NCBI GenBank assembly: GCA_016195805.1
Contig: JACPYT010000002.1
Location: 248,001 to 312,000, forward strand
Reading direction: 5' to 3'
Source of the DNA: Hydrogenophilales bacterium
Lineage (GTDB): Bacteria; Pseudomonadota; Gammaproteobacteria; Burkholderiales; Thiobacillaceae
DNA: 64,000 bases
A program made the position numbers and the translations under genes. Under the pieces are notes generated by a model. That model saw only the letters and a program-made list of their open reading frames with translations. It was not told where the DNA came from and ran no database searches. Below are positions 40,531 to 50,350 of this stretch, piece after piece; the first letter of the stretch is position 1, and every line of letters starts with the position of its first letter.

Positions 40531-42195
40531 ATGAGCCTGCCGTCAACCCGGGAAAGCGATGCCTTCATCGACTACGGCGCCTTGCGTGCGCTGGTGGTGG
40601 ACGATTCCCCGGGCATGCGCAATGCCCTGCGCCTGACCCTTGCCAACTTCGGCATCACCAAAATCCAGATGGTGGCCAATGCCGCCGAAGCGATCTTCCA
40701 GATCAAAAACAGATCCTACGATTTCATCCTGAGCGATTTCAATCTGGGCGAAGGGCGCGATGGTCAGCAATTGCTGGAGGAATTGCGTCACAGCAACCTG
40801 ATCTCGCTGGAGACCGTCTTCATGATGGTCACGGCAGAGTCCTTTTACGAGAAGGTGGTCGCCACGGCCGAACTGGCGCCGGACGACTACATGATCAAGC
40901 CCTTCAGCGCGGAGCTTCTGCGCAGCCGGCTCACGAGCATCCTGCTGCGCAAGCGGGCATTCCGGGACGTCTACTGGAGTTTTCAGGTGCAGGATCTGGA
41001 AGCCTCGATCGCTGCCTGCGATGCGCTCATTCGCAACAAGCCGAAGTATGCGGTGGATGCCCTGCGCTTCAAGGGCGAGCTGCTGGTTGCGCTCGGCCGT
41101 TTCGAGGAGGCCGAGGCCTTGTACCAGCAGGTGGTCACGATGCGTGCCATACCCTGGGCACGTCTGGGCCTTGCGCGGTCTTTGCACCTGCAAAAGAAAG
41201 TGGAGGCGGCCGAGGAGGAACTGCGCGACGTGCTGGAACACGCACCGGAGATGGTTGCCGCCTATGACCTGCTCTCGGAAGTCTGCCTGGAGAAAAAGGA
41301 TGTAGCGGCTGCGCAGGCAGCCCTGGAAAAAGGCGTGGCCATTTCGGCCAAAACGGTGCGCCGGCAGCAGAAGCTGGGAGAGGTTGCCTACGGCAACGGC
41401 GATCTCGACGCCGCGCGCACGGCATTCGACAACGTGCTGGAGAAGGGACGCCATTCCATTTTCATCACGCCGACCGATTTCGGCAATCTGTGCAGGGTGC
41501 AACTGGAGCAGGGCGATCTCCAGGCGGTTTCCGATACGCTGAAAAAGAACAAAAGCACGTTGCAGGCGAGCCCGGAAGGGCAGCTTGTGATGGCGGTCAC
41601 GCAGGGCATGGCGCATACCCGGACCGGCAATCTCTCGGAGGCCGCCAAGGCGCTTGACGAGGCGGCAGGCCTGCGCGCCGGCGGAACGCGCGGGGATGCG
41701 CAGCTCATGCTGGATCTGGCTGGCGTTTGCATGGCCAGCGGCCGCCACGACGAGGCGGATGCCGTCGTCGCCGAGGTGGCGCGCAATGCGCATGACAGCG
41801 AGGCGCTGCTGGCCAAGGCGAAGCGGCTCTACGACGAAGCCGGGCGGGCGGATGCCGGCGCCAGCGTGCTGGCCTCCGCTACCAGCGACGTGCGTACGCT
41901 CAACAATGAAGGGGTGGTACTGGCACAGCGTGGCGACTATGGAACCGCCGTGGAGAAATTGCTGACGGCCTGCCGCGAAGCGCCCTACAACCCGCGCATC
42001 CTCATGAATGCCGTGTGGGTGATCCTCAAATACATCGACCAGATCGGCATGGACGAGGCCATGATCGAGACCGCCCGGGCTCAGCTCGGAGAAGCGGAAC
42101 GCCAGGCCCCCGGTCACCCCCGCATTGCGGGGCTGCGCCTGCACCTGAGGGACGTGGAGAACCGCTTCGGCATTCAAAGAAAGGCCGCCCGATGA
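40531..42195 (+). CDS. Response regulator with TPR array (REC-TPR)
   Basis: This 554-residue protein has an N-terminal CheY-like receiver (VVDDSPGMRNALRL, phosphoacceptor in ILSDFNLGEGRDG, conserved lysine in DDYMIKPF) over about residues 15-140. The rest is a series of helical repeats of the TPR type (for example ALVALGRFEEAEALYQQV, LNNEGVVLAQRGDYGTAVEKL). No DNA-binding or enzymatic output domain is seen, so output is probably by protein interaction. I chose ATG 40531 because GGAGGG precedes it. Its stop overlaps the kinase gene that follows, pairing the two. Confidence 0.85.
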   Translation: MSLPSTRESDAFIDYGALRALVVDDSPGMRNALRLTLANFGITKIQMVANAAEAIFQIKNRSYDFILSDFNLGEGRDGQQLLEELRHSNLISLETVFMMVTAESFYEKVVATAELAPDDYMIKPFSAELLRSRLTSILLRKRAFRDVYWSFQVQDLEASIAACDALIRNKPKYAVDALRFKGELLVALGRFEEAEALYQQVVTMRAIPWARLGLARSLHLQKKVEAAEEELRDVLEHAPEMVAAYDLLSEVCLEKKDVAAAQAALEKGVAISAKTVRRQQKLGEVAYGNGDLDAARTAFDNVLEKGRHSIFITPTDFGNLCRVQLEQGDLQAVSDTLKKNKSTLQASPEGQLVMAVTQGMAHTRTGNLSEAAKALDEAAGLRAGGTRGDAQLMLDLAGVCMASGRHDEADAVVAEVARNAHDSEALLAKAKRLYDEAGRADAGASVLASATSDVRTLNNEGVVLAQRGDYGTAVEKLLTACREAPYNPRILMNAVWVILKYIDQIGMDEAMIETARAQLGEAERQAPGHPRIAGLRLHLRDVENRFGIQRKAAR

Positions 42196-42845
42196 AATTC
42201 GACGGCACCGATCTTTATGCCGCGCTGATCCACGAACTGAAGAACAGTCTGGGTGTGCTGTCGATGACGCTCGAACGCATTCCGCTGCAGGGCGAAACCG
42301 AGCACGATGTCGCAGTCGTCGCTGCAAGGCAGTTGTGCGAAGGGGTGGTCGACCGGCTGCATCAGGCGCTGCTGATCTACAAGGCGGAAAACCAGCAGAT
42401 TCATCTGATCCTCGATGCCTATTCGCCGCACGATCTGCTGCAACAGATCGAGGCCAGGGCGAACGCACTGGCACGCGGCCGTTTTCGTATCGAGGTGGCT
42501 ATTGCAGAGGACCTCCCCGCGCTCTGGTTCTTCGATCGCGATCTGATTGAAATGGCCCTGATCAACGCCATCCATAATGCACTTGTCTATGCGCGCTCGA
42601 CCATCCGGATCGAGGCGGACGTGGAGGCCGGCTGTCTGGTCTTGAGCGTCCGCGACGATTCGCCGGGCTACCCCGAGCACATTCTGGGGGGCCTGGCCGA
42701 TGGCGGCGCATACCCCACCACCGGAACCGGTCTGGGCTTGCAGTTTGCCAGGCTGATCGCGCAGAGCCATGACAACCGCGGACGTTTAGGCGAGCTGCGG
42801 CTCTACAACGACCCCGGTGCGGTTTTCTGTCTGCGTCTCCCCTGA
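42192..42845 (+). CDS. Minimal cytosolic histidine kinase
   Basis: This 217-residue protein consists of a histidine-phosphotransfer helix (ALIHELKNSLGVLSMTLE) and a GHKL ATPase domain with N-box (INAIHNALVYARS), G1 (VRDDSPGYP) and G2 (GTGLGLQFARL). There is no transmembrane or sensory domain, so the signal must arrive through partner proteins, such as the TPR domain of the preceding regulator. The start ATG 42192 overlaps the REC-TPR stop. The track start at 42015 lies within the previous gene. Confidence 0.85.
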   Translation: MKFDGTDLYAALIHELKNSLGVLSMTLERIPLQGETEHDVAVVAARQLCEGVVDRLHQALLIYKAENQQIHLILDAYSPHDLLQQIEARANALARGRFRIEVAIAEDLPALWFFDRDLIEMALINAIHNALVYARSTIRIEADVEAGCLVLSVRDDSPGYPEHILGGLADGGAYPTTGTGLGLQFARLIAQSHDNRGRLGELRLYNDPGAVFCLRLP

Positions 42846-42871
42846 TAAATGCCCCGTGCGTGCGGGTCTGT

Positions 42872-43216
42872 CTATTCAGCCAGCAGGGTGACCTTGGTTT
42901 CGGCGGTGACGCGGTCGATGTCGAACTGCAGCACGCAGTATTCGGTCTGTTCGTCGACGGGCGTGGGATCGTCCGCGCAACTGCAGCCGGCAATCACGCC
43001 GGTGTAGAAGATTCCTGACTTGGCGCGGATCAGGCCGGCTTCCTCGCTCATGCTGATGATCATCGCCTGGAAAGGCCGATCCGTTACATAACTGCTGGAC
43101 GACAATCCCTGTTGCAACGGGAGTTGCCCGGCATCCAGCTGTTCGATTTCCCGCTTGAGGACATCCTTGAATTCGGGGGTTCCCCAGGCATGCAGGGATT
43201 TGGGCAGGTGGCACAT
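42872..43216 (-). CDS. Small conserved protein of unknown function
   Basis: I do not recognise this 114-residue soluble protein. The ATG at 43216 (MCHLPKSLHAWGTPEF) has an upstream GGAGA, and the track ORF start further upstream is unlikely. Features include an N-terminal helical part (FKDVLKREIEQLD) and a beta-rich C-terminal half with GVIAGCSCADDPTPV and YCVLQFDIDRVTAETKVTLL. It lies downstream of the REC-GGDEF-EAL gene on the same strand and converges on the minimal kinase gene with 26 bp between stops, so it may belong to the signalling cluster. Confidence 0.7.
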   Translation of the reverse strand: MCHLPKSLHAWGTPEFKDVLKREIEQLDAGQLPLQQGLSSSSYVTDRPFQAMIISMSEEAGLIRAKSGIFYTGVIAGCSCADDPTPVDEQTEYCVLQFDIDRVTAETKVTLLAE

Positions 43217-43305
43217 GGGTGGTTGTCTCCATCGGGTGGTGGGCGCGTCGTGAATACCTGGCCCGCGCCATGGCCAGGACTGGAAACAGGGATTGTCCGT
43301 CGTGG

Positions 43306-45777
43306 CTACAACCCCGGCAATTGCGACAGAGGATAGCCCATGATGAACTGCGCTACTTGGCCTACCGGCTTGGGATGGCTGAAACAGTAACCCTGAAGAA
43401 TGTCGCATTCGTGCGTCCGCAGAAACGCTACCTGTTCCATGGTCTCGACCCCTTCCGCAATCACCTCGAGTCCCAGTTTGTGGCCAAGCGAAATGCTTGC
43501 CTCTGCGATTGCCCCGACGTTTCCGTTATGCGGGGAATCCGGAATGAAGGCGCGGTCTATTTTCAGGACATCAAGCGGGAAACGTTTCAAATAGGCCAGG
43601 GAGGAGTAGCCCGTTCCAAAGTCGTCGATGGCGAGGCGCACGCCCAGCGCATCGAGGGCACCCAGGATTTCGCTCGTGACCTGCACGTCATGCATGGCCG
43701 TAGTTTCGGTAATCTCGAGTTCAAGATGATGCGGGGGTATCCCTTCGTCGCGAATAGCCTGCTGAACGCGGTCCAGAAGAGCCCGCTCCCTGAATTGCCG
43801 GGCCGAGACATTGACCGATATCCGCAGCGGTGCGAGGCCCGCTTTGTTGAATTCCCGGTATTGCGTGCAGGCGCTACGCAGCGCCCATTCTCCAACGGGT
43901 ACGATCAAACCGGTTTCTTCCAGCAAAGGAATGAAATCGTCGGGTGATACGAGTCCATGCACAGGGTGTTGCCAGCGTATCAGCGCCTCCATTCCGGCAA
44001 TTCCCTTATTGCGAAGATCCAGCTGGGGCTGATAGTAGAGCACAAATTCCTTGCGATCGAGGGCACGCCGGAGATCCGTTTCCAGTGCCAGCAATTCCTC
44101 CCCCCGCGCGTTCATTTCCGGTGCATAAAATTGATATTGGTTACGCCCGTTTTCCTTGGCCCGATACATCGCCGCATCCGCATTCTTCAGAAGCGTTTCG
44201 GGATCGCTGCCGTCATGGGGGTAGACGGAAACGCCCATGCTGAAAGCAGCATACACATCCTGCCCTGCGATGAAGATCGCGGTCTCGAACGCCTCGCGCA
44301 ATTTGTGAAGGATGGCCAGGATGCTATCGGAATGGGTCAGGTCGCCGATCAGAATCGTGAACTCATCTCCGCCGTAACGGGCCACGACATCGTTCGGGCG
44401 TACGCATTCCCTGAGCCGCCGCGCCACTTCACGCAGCAGCGCATCGCCGGCGGCATGGCCCAGGCTGTCGTTGATGCGCTTGAAATTGTCGATATCGAGA
44501 AAAAGCACCGCGGCCAGAAAGCGGCCGCGCCGGGCACGTGCAAGCTCACTCGAAAGATGTTCTTCGAGCAACAACCGGTTGGGGAGCTCGGTCAAGGCGT
44601 CGTGGGTCGCCTGGCGTTTAAGCTCGTGCTCGAAGTGTTTGCGTTCGCTGATATCGCGGGCGATGGTGGAGAAGAATTCTGATGCGCCGTTTGCGCCGCC
44701 ATGGGCGAGCACGACCTGGGAGACGGCGATCTCCCGTCCGCCCGTTCCATTCACAACGCTTTCTCCATGCCATACGCCGTCGCGTCGTGCTTTGGGGAAC
44801 GCCTCCATAAGAATCCGTTGCGTGGCCCATTCGGGGTGGCAGTCGGCAATATATCGGGCACTCAGGTCTTCATCATTCGACAGGCCCAACATGGCCCGGC
44901 CGGCCCGATTTAGATAGCGCAGACGGCCGTCGCCATCCATGATTGCGACGAAATCCGTCGTGGCTTCCAGAATTTCCAGCAGCTGAGTCCGCTTTTCTTC
45001 CGATCGTACCCTGTCGGTAATGTCCCGTCCCGTCGACACGAAGCTCGATATCCGCATGGCGCTGTCGAACAGGGGCGCGATGGTTTGCTCCTCGTAGAAC
45101 AGGGCGCCGTCCTTGCGGCGGTTGACGAGCGTTTCCCGGAACACGCCGCCCGCGAGAATGGTGTCCCACAGGTTCCGGAAAAAGGCCTCGTCATGGTGTC
45201 CTGATTTGATCAGCGCTGGCGTGTCACCGATCGCTTCTTTCGCGGTGAAACCCGTGAGCCGTTCGAAAGCCGGATTGACGTATTGAATTTTTCCTTGCGG
45301 GTCGGTGATAAAGACACTGTCGGCCGCCTGCTCCACCACCATGGAAAGCCTGCGTACGGCCTGTTCTGCGGTGCGGCGTTCGCGGCGCATCTTTGCATCA
45401 TAAAGTTCCCTGTGTATTGCAGGAACGAGGCGTGTCAGGTTGCCTTTCATGACATAGTCCTGAGCACCCGCCCGCATGCCAACAACCGCTGTATCTTCTC
45501 CGATCGTGCCAGAAACGAAAATGAAAGGGATATCGGGATCGTGGTGCTTGATGACCTCGAGTGCCCGCGAGCCGCTGAAGTAGGGCATCGAGTAGTCCGA
45601 GAACACGATATCCCAACTCTGCTCGAGCGCTTTCAGCAGTGCCTGTTCGGTTTCCAGGCGTTGCCACTCGAGACTAAAGTTCGCGTGTTGCAAATGCTCC
45701 ACCAACAGCAACGCATCGTCTTCGGAATCTTCCACGATCAGCGCGCGTAGCCTCGTCTTGCCTGTCGTTTCACTCAT
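43306..45777 (-). CDS. REC-PAS-PAS-GGDEF-EAL cyclic-di-GMP protein
   Basis: This 823-residue signalling protein has a receiver domain (LIVEDSEDDALLL, phosphoacceptor in IVFSDYSMPYF), two PAS domains (about residues 150-270 and 275-400), then a GGDEF domain (RYGGDEFTIL with I-site RPND five residues earlier). The EAL domain has EALIRWQHP, ISVNVSARQF, EITETTAM, DDFGTGYSSLAYL and EGVE. Both catalytic centres look intact, so it may both make and degrade c-di-GMP. The ATG at 45777 follows GAGGG. It sits just downstream of a kinase and a receiver gene and is probably controlled by them. Confidence 0.9.
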   Translation of the reverse strand: MSETTGKTRLRALIVEDSEDDALLLVEHLQHANFSLEWQRLETEQALLKALEQSWDIVFSDYSMPYFSGSRALEVIKHHDPDIPFIFVSGTIGEDTAVVGMRAGAQDYVMKGNLTRLVPAIHRELYDAKMRRERRTAEQAVRRLSMVVEQAADSVFITDPQGKIQYVNPAFERLTGFTAKEAIGDTPALIKSGHHDEAFFRNLWDTILAGGVFRETLVNRRKDGALFYEEQTIAPLFDSAMRISSFVSTGRDITDRVRSEEKRTQLLEILEATTDFVAIMDGDGRLRYLNRAGRAMLGLSNDEDLSARYIADCHPEWATQRILMEAFPKARRDGVWHGESVVNGTGGREIAVSQVVLAHGGANGASEFFSTIARDISERKHFEHELKRQATHDALTELPNRLLLEEHLSSELARARRGRFLAAVLFLDIDNFKRINDSLGHAAGDALLREVARRLRECVRPNDVVARYGGDEFTILIGDLTHSDSILAILHKLREAFETAIFIAGQDVYAAFSMGVSVYPHDGSDPETLLKNADAAMYRAKENGRNQYQFYAPEMNARGEELLALETDLRRALDRKEFVLYYQPQLDLRNKGIAGMEALIRWQHPVHGLVSPDDFIPLLEETGLIVPVGEWALRSACTQYREFNKAGLAPLRISVNVSARQFRERALLDRVQQAIRDEGIPPHHLELEITETTAMHDVQVTSEILGALDALGVRLAIDDFGTGYSSLAYLKRFPLDVLKIDRAFIPDSPHNGNVGAIAEASISLGHKLGLEVIAEGVETMEQVAFLRTHECDILQGYCFSHPKPVGQVAQFIMGYPLSQLPGL

Positions 45778-45812
45778 GCTCGACCCTCGATTTATGACGC
45801 ACTGGCGGACGC

Positions 45813-46256
45813 CTAATTGACGTTGGGCGGCGCTTGATTGAGCAGGAGCCAATAAAGACCGAGTTGACCTGCCGCTCGGACAAAGTCATCGAAATCCACC
45901 GGTTTGCGCACATAGCTGTTGGCACCCAATGCATACCCCTTGATCCGGTCTTCCTCTTCGTTCGAGGACGTCAGGATCACCACAGGTTGCAGGCGCGTAG
46001 TCTCGGTGGCACGGACACGGCGCAGCACTTCCAGGCCATCTATTTTGGGGAGTTTGAGGTCCAGCAACACCACGGAAGGATGGTCGTTCGGATCCCTTCC
46101 GGCATAGGCCCCGGTGCAGAACAGGTAATCGAGCGCTTCCACGCCGTCGCGCGCGAGGATAAGCCGGTTGCCGATATTGTTGGTTTCCAGGGCATGGACG
46201 GTCAAGGCTGCGTCGTCCGGATTGTCTTCCACTAGAAGTATGCTTTTATCGCTCAC
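45813..46256 (-). CDS. Stand-alone response regulator (Rcp1-like)
   Basis: This is a single receiver domain of 147 residues, resembling the phytochrome-associated Rcp1 group: [34 protein letters not shown], phosphoacceptor in [17 protein letters not shown], and [10 protein letters not shown] chose GTG 46256, which overlaps the stop of the upstream kinase gene by four bases (GTGA). The track ATG at 46322 lies deep in the kinase gene. It probably shuttles phosphoryl groups from that kinase. Confidence 0.85.
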   Translation of the reverse strand: MSDKSILLVEDNPDDAALTVHALETNNIGNRLILARDGVEALDYLFCTGAYAGRDPNDHPSVVLLDLKLPKIDGLEVLRRVRATETTRLQPVVILTSSNEEEDRIKGYALGANSYVRKPVDFDDFVRAAGQLGLYWLLLNQAPPNVN

Positions 46257-48823
46257 GATGACATCTCCGGTTCCAGGGTGAAATAAAATCGCGTCCCTTT
46301 TCCGACCTCGCTTTCGGCCCATATCCTGCCTCCGTGCTTGTGAATGATCCGTTGCACAGTGGCGAGCCCGATGCCCGTCCCAGGGAATTCGCTTGTATCG
46401 TGCAGGCGCTGGAATACACCAAACAGCTTATTGGCATAAGCCATGTCGAACCCTGCACCGTTGTCGCTGATGACATAGGTTCGGCTGCTCCGATTGGGTG
46501 AGAGTTCCATCCCGATCCGGGCGTCGTCACGGCCTCCGGTGAATTTCCAGGCATTGCCGAGCAGGTTGTCGAGGGCGATGCGCAGCAAACCCTTGTCGCC
46601 ATGCGTGAGAAGATCGGGGGCGATGTCGAATTGCACATTGCGGTCTGGCACCTGCTTGCGCAGGTCATCGGCAACCTCGCTGGCCAATGCGCTCAGGTCC
46701 ACCTGATCGAGCTTGAGTTCAGTACGGGTGACGCGCGACAGCTTGAGCAGATCGTCGATGAGCGTGCCCATGTGCTGGGCGGCCCGGCGCACTCGGCCGA
46801 GACGATCGCGCCCTGTCTCGTCGAGCCGGTCGGCGTAGTCGGTGAGCAGAATGCGGCTGAAGCCGTCGATCGCCCTGAGCGGGGCACGCAAATCATGGGA
46901 GACCGAGTAGCTGAACGCCTCGAGTTCCTGGTTGATGGCTTCCAGTTCGATCGAGCGGCTCTGCAACTGCCGTTCGATCTCCTTGCGCCGAGTGACATCC
47001 TCGATGATTCCGTCGTAATAAACCCGGCCGTCCGCCTCGCGTTTCAGCGTAGCCGTAATTGCACCGTAGAACGGTCGTCCTTTCAGGGTGCGCATTTCGA
47101 TTTCCTCACTGACGACGGCATCCAGCTGGATCGCGTTTTCGCTGAACAGCGGCTGGCCGGAGGCCGTCTGGAAGGTGGCAAGCGGATGTGCAAGCAGGGC
47201 CTCCACAGAGTCGGCTTCGAGCATATTGACCAAGGCCTGGTTTACCTCGAGGAACCGCCCTTCGGGTCCGGCCGTCTTGCGATATACCCCAACCGGCAGA
47301 TTGTTCATCAGCTCCCGATAGCGTGCCTGCGCCTCCAGGCGCTGGCGCTCGGCCTGCTTGCGCGTGCTGATGTCGCGAATGATGGCCGTCACGACCTTGC
47401 CCTGTGGCGTCTCTAGCGGGCTCAGGCTGATTTCAAGCGGAAATTCGCTGCCGTCCTTGCGTCGGCCGAACAGTTCCATTCCTACGCCCATGGGGCGCGT
47501 GTAGGGGTCGGCGGTGTAGCTCGCACGGTGGATTTGGTGGCGGCTGCGCAGGGGCTCGGGAACCAGGATCTCGATCGGCTGTTGCAGCAGTTCGTCGCGG
47601 GCATAACCAAAATATTTCTCGGTCTGCGCATTGACCAGCACGATGCGCCCCTCGCGGTTGACGATCACGATGGCATCCGGCGCCGATTCAAGCAAGGCGC
47701 GAAAACGCGCCTCGCTCGCCCTGACCGATTCTTCGGCCCAACGCCGGCGCACGCTGTAGAAGGTGATCGCCCAGGCTGCGAACGTGAAAATGAGCGCCAG
47801 GGCGATAAAGACCATCCACAGGCGTCTAGACAGAACGGCGACCGTCGGGGCAAGCGCGGTTGTGGGTTGGTTGGCCACCAGGAACCAGCGCTCGGCCCCC
47901 CGGGTGTCCGATGCGCCGTTTGGGTCGGGGAGGGGGGTGACCGCGGCGTAGGTATACAAGCCTTGATCGGTCAGAAACTGGCCTTCGCGAGACGCACCGA
48001 TCATCTTCCAGGCTTGTGGGTCACGTTTGGCCAGACGCTTGTCTGCACGATCCGCAAACATGAATCCCCATTCATCCTCGGCACGCGCCCCAAGCATCCA
48101 GTATCCGTCCGCATTCAAGAGCCAGATATGGGGGGCGGTCCGATCCGTTTCCGAAATATCCCGCAGATGGCCGAGGAAATTGTCGCCCAGATAATTCAGG
48201 ATGATGACGCCGCGCTCGTGGCCCTGCTGGTCGAAAACCGGAGTGCCGAAACGCATCGTGGGCTTCAGCGGTTGTTCGATCTTCCCTTCCTCGATATTCA
48301 GATCCAGCGGCGAAACGTAGATTTCGCCACGCTTCAGGGCCAGTGTTTCGCGCACATAGTAGCGGTCGGATTTGTCCTGCAGCCTGCTGGCCGGAACGCT
48401 CTCGGGATGACCGTTGTTCCAGTTGACGCGGACGATCTCGCGTCCGCTTGTGTCCAGAAACCTGACCTGGTCGTAAAGCGCCTTGCGCGAAGCGAAAGCA
48501 AGGTAGCGGGCGGCTAGCGGGGCATAAGCCGGCGGGGTGTCATGGGTTCCGTCATTCAGGAGGGCGTATTGATCCGTCAGGTAGAGCAGGTCGGAGCGAA
48601 CGTTCGAGAATTCAGTCAGACTCGTCTGGATGGCGAGCTGCAAGGCCTCCCGTTCCGCGGCTTTTTTTAGCGCCAGGGCGCTTTTCGCCTGTACGAGATA
48701 AAACGCCCAGATGACCGCTGCGAGTAGCAGCATGGTCGGCAGCCAGATGATCAGGAAGCGGCGTATGAGCGGAAGCCCGGCCACTGGTTTTTTGCTGTCA
48801 AAATAGGCACTCACGGTCTTCAT
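46253..48823 (-). CDS. Membrane sensor histidine kinase with two PAS domains
   Basis: This 856-residue kinase starts at ATG 48823 ([12 protein letters not shown]). A first membrane helix (about residues 25-45) is followed by a large periplasmic sensor region of double-Cache type and a second helix (about 330-350, [19 protein letters not shown]). Two PAS domains come next ([23 protein letters not shown] and a second near residue 520). The HisKA box is [23 protein letters not shown], and the ATPase domain has [18 protein letters not shown]. The HisKA type matches phytochrome-related kinases that pair with Rcp1-like regulators, consistent with the overlapping downstream gene. Confidence 0.9.
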   Translation of the reverse strand: MKTVSAYFDSKKPVAGLPLIRRFLIIWLPTMLLLAAVIWAFYLVQAKSALALKKAAEREALQLAIQTSLTEFSNVRSDLLYLTDQYALLNDGTHDTPPAYAPLAARYLAFASRKALYDQVRFLDTSGREIVRVNWNNGHPESVPASRLQDKSDRYYVRETLALKRGEIYVSPLDLNIEEGKIEQPLKPTMRFGTPVFDQQGHERGVIILNYLGDNFLGHLRDISETDRTAPHIWLLNADGYWMLGARAEDEWGFMFADRADKRLAKRDPQAWKMIGASREGQFLTDQGLYTYAAVTPLPDPNGASDTRGAERWFLVANQPTTALAPTVAVLSRRLWMVFIALALIFTFAAWAITFYSVRRRWAEESVRASEARFRALLESAPDAIVIVNREGRIVLVNAQTEKYFGYARDELLQQPIEILVPEPLRSRHQIHRASYTADPYTRPMGVGMELFGRRKDGSEFPLEISLSPLETPQGKVVTAIIRDISTRKQAERQRLEAQARYRELMNNLPVGVYRKTAGPEGRFLEVNQALVNMLEADSVEALLAHPLATFQTASGQPLFSENAIQLDAVVSEEIEMRTLKGRPFYGAITATLKREADGRVYYDGIIEDVTRRKEIERQLQSRSIELEAINQELEAFSYSVSHDLRAPLRAIDGFSRILLTDYADRLDETGRDRLGRVRRAAQHMGTLIDDLLKLSRVTRTELKLDQVDLSALASEVADDLRKQVPDRNVQFDIAPDLLTHGDKGLLRIALDNLLGNAWKFTGGRDDARIGMELSPNRSSRTYVISDNGAGFDMAYANKLFGVFQRLHDTSEFPGTGIGLATVQRIIHKHGGRIWAESEVGKGTRFYFTLEPEMSS

Positions 48824-49224
48824 TGGCGGCTCAGTCCTTCTTGTGTAGAGGGAACTGCTCGAGGGGGCGCCTGCGCGCCCACCCGTCGAAACCAAATTCA
48901 CCGCCCTGAAACCGTGTCTTTATTCCTTGGGGGTACCCTTGCGGGAAGGATTGTTTTTTTATTGATGGGCGGGACAGGAAGACCCTTCAGCCCCCTGCTG
49001 CGCCAGCATCACACCCCGTTCCCGCGAAAGATAGCCTACTTTGCAGCACGCAGCAAAAACAAAGTCACCCGAAGAAACCGCACGCAATCACAACTTTTAA
49101 ATGCGTATCCCCCGGCTTGACACGATTTGTCCGGAACCCATCGGGATAGGGGGTTAAACGCTTGGCTGCCTTGACATTCGTGCCCAAGGCTACGGAGGAA
49201 TGGGGCACACGGGCGACGGCCGAA
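48824..49224. other. 401-bp region without a supported gene
   Basis: The region separates the kinase gene start from the end of the diguanylate cyclase gene, both on the minus strand. The only track ORF wholly inside it (48914..49120, +) lacks family features or a ribosome-binding site. I see a GGGTACCC palindrome (48931-48938), a T7 run (about 48954-48960) and otherwise nothing recognisable. Confidence 0.5.
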
Positions 49225-50346
49225 TCATGTTGTTCCGACGCCACATTTCACCTGGTTGCGCCCCGATCTCTTGGCCGCATACAGTGCATCGTCCGCCGCC
49301 GTAATCAGTTCATCGGCGGTTTTTCCGTGCAGCGGGAATCCCGCTACGCCGAAAGAAGCCGTTACCCTGATAGCGGTCGTGCCGAACATGATGGGGGTCG
49401 CCGCGAGGGCTGCCCGCAACTGTTCAGCCCGCTCGCAGGCTGTTTCTTCTGGCATGTCAGGCAGGATCAGTAGGAACTCCTCCCCGCCGTAGCGGCAATA
49501 AATGTCGCTGCCGCGGGCATGCTGCTTCATCAGCCTGCCGAATTCCCGCAGCACTTCGTCACCGGCCTGATGGCCATAGGTGTCGTTGACGGTTTTGAAA
49601 TGATCGAGATCGCCCATCACCACACTGATCGGACAATGCTGGCGTGCCGCGCGGATCAGCTCACGCTCGAAGGTCTCATCCAGGTAGCGGCGATTGAACA
49701 GGCCGGTCAGGGCGTCGTGGATGGCCATTTCATGCAGCCGTGAATTCAGCATTCGGACGTTCGTTTCTGCCTGCACCCGTTCGCTGATGTCCGTCAGAAC
49801 TGCAATCAGGGCCGGCTTGCCGGCGATGCTCATGGGCGAACTGGCGATCTCGACATGTACGCAGGTTCCATCCTTGCGCAGTCCGAGGTAGACGGCAGGA
49901 TGGTCTTTCGTTTCACCCGCGATGCCCTTGAGGATATGTTCCGTGACCAGGGAGCGCTCATGCTCGACCACGACGTCGAGTGGCCCCAGCTGCAATAATT
50001 CGTCTACGCTGTATCCGAAAATCGAGGCCAGCTTCGGGTTGGCATGGCTGAATTTCCCGTCCAGGATGATCGCTATCCCGACCAGGGACTGGTCTACCAG
50101 GCCATGAAACTTCGCTTCGGATTCACGCAGCGCACGCAGAATCTTCTCGTTCGTCCGCAAAGCCGTTTCCAGCTCCTCGGTGCGGCGACGGACCTGTTCA
50201 TCGAGCATGATCGCGGTCTGGAATCGGCTGAAGTCAGATGTGCCGATGCTCATGCTGCGCTCGGCCCGGTTCATCAGTGCCTGGATGATCTTGTTCAGAC
50301 GGACGATTTCGGCTCGCAGGGTGGGTTCATCCATGTCCTTGTCCAT
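49225..50346 (-). CDS. PAS-GGDEF diguanylate cyclase
   Basis: This 373-residue cytosolic protein has an N-terminal coiled-coil segment (LRAEIVRLNKIIQAL, EQVRRRTEELETALRTNEKIL). A PAS domain follows (KFHGLVDQSLVGIAIILDG), then a GGDEF domain with active motif RYGGEEFLLI and an intact product-inhibition I-site (RGSD). It should synthesise c-di-GMP. The start at 50346 lies 4 bp after the FIST gene stop; an ATG at 50334 with AAGGAC upstream is the alternative. The spacing suggests co-translation with the FIST sensor. Confidence 0.88.
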   Translation of the reverse strand: MDKDMDEPTLRAEIVRLNKIIQALMNRAERSMSIGTSDFSRFQTAIMLDEQVRRRTEELETALRTNEKILRALRESEAKFHGLVDQSLVGIAIILDGKFSHANPKLASIFGYSVDELLQLGPLDVVVEHERSLVTEHILKGIAGETKDHPAVYLGLRKDGTCVHVEIASSPMSIAGKPALIAVLTDISERVQAETNVRMLNSRLHEMAIHDALTGLFNRRYLDETFERELIRAARQHCPISVVMGDLDHFKTVNDTYGHQAGDEVLREFGRLMKQHARGSDIYCRYGGEEFLLILPDMPEETACERAEQLRAALAATPIMFGTTAIRVTASFGVAGFPLHGKTADELITAADDALYAAKRSGRNQVKCGVGTT

Positions 50347-50350
50347 CCGG

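Noticed and set aside
48921-48945. GG-N10-GC pattern TTGG...TTGC as a second sigma-54 promoter
   Set aside because: The -24 region lacks the CAC bases, the site points to the plus strand, and no gene lies downstream in that direction.
48914-49120. 68-aa plus-strand ORF in the gap before the sensor kinase
   Set aside because: No ribosome-binding site, no family features, atypical composition; not supported as a gene.
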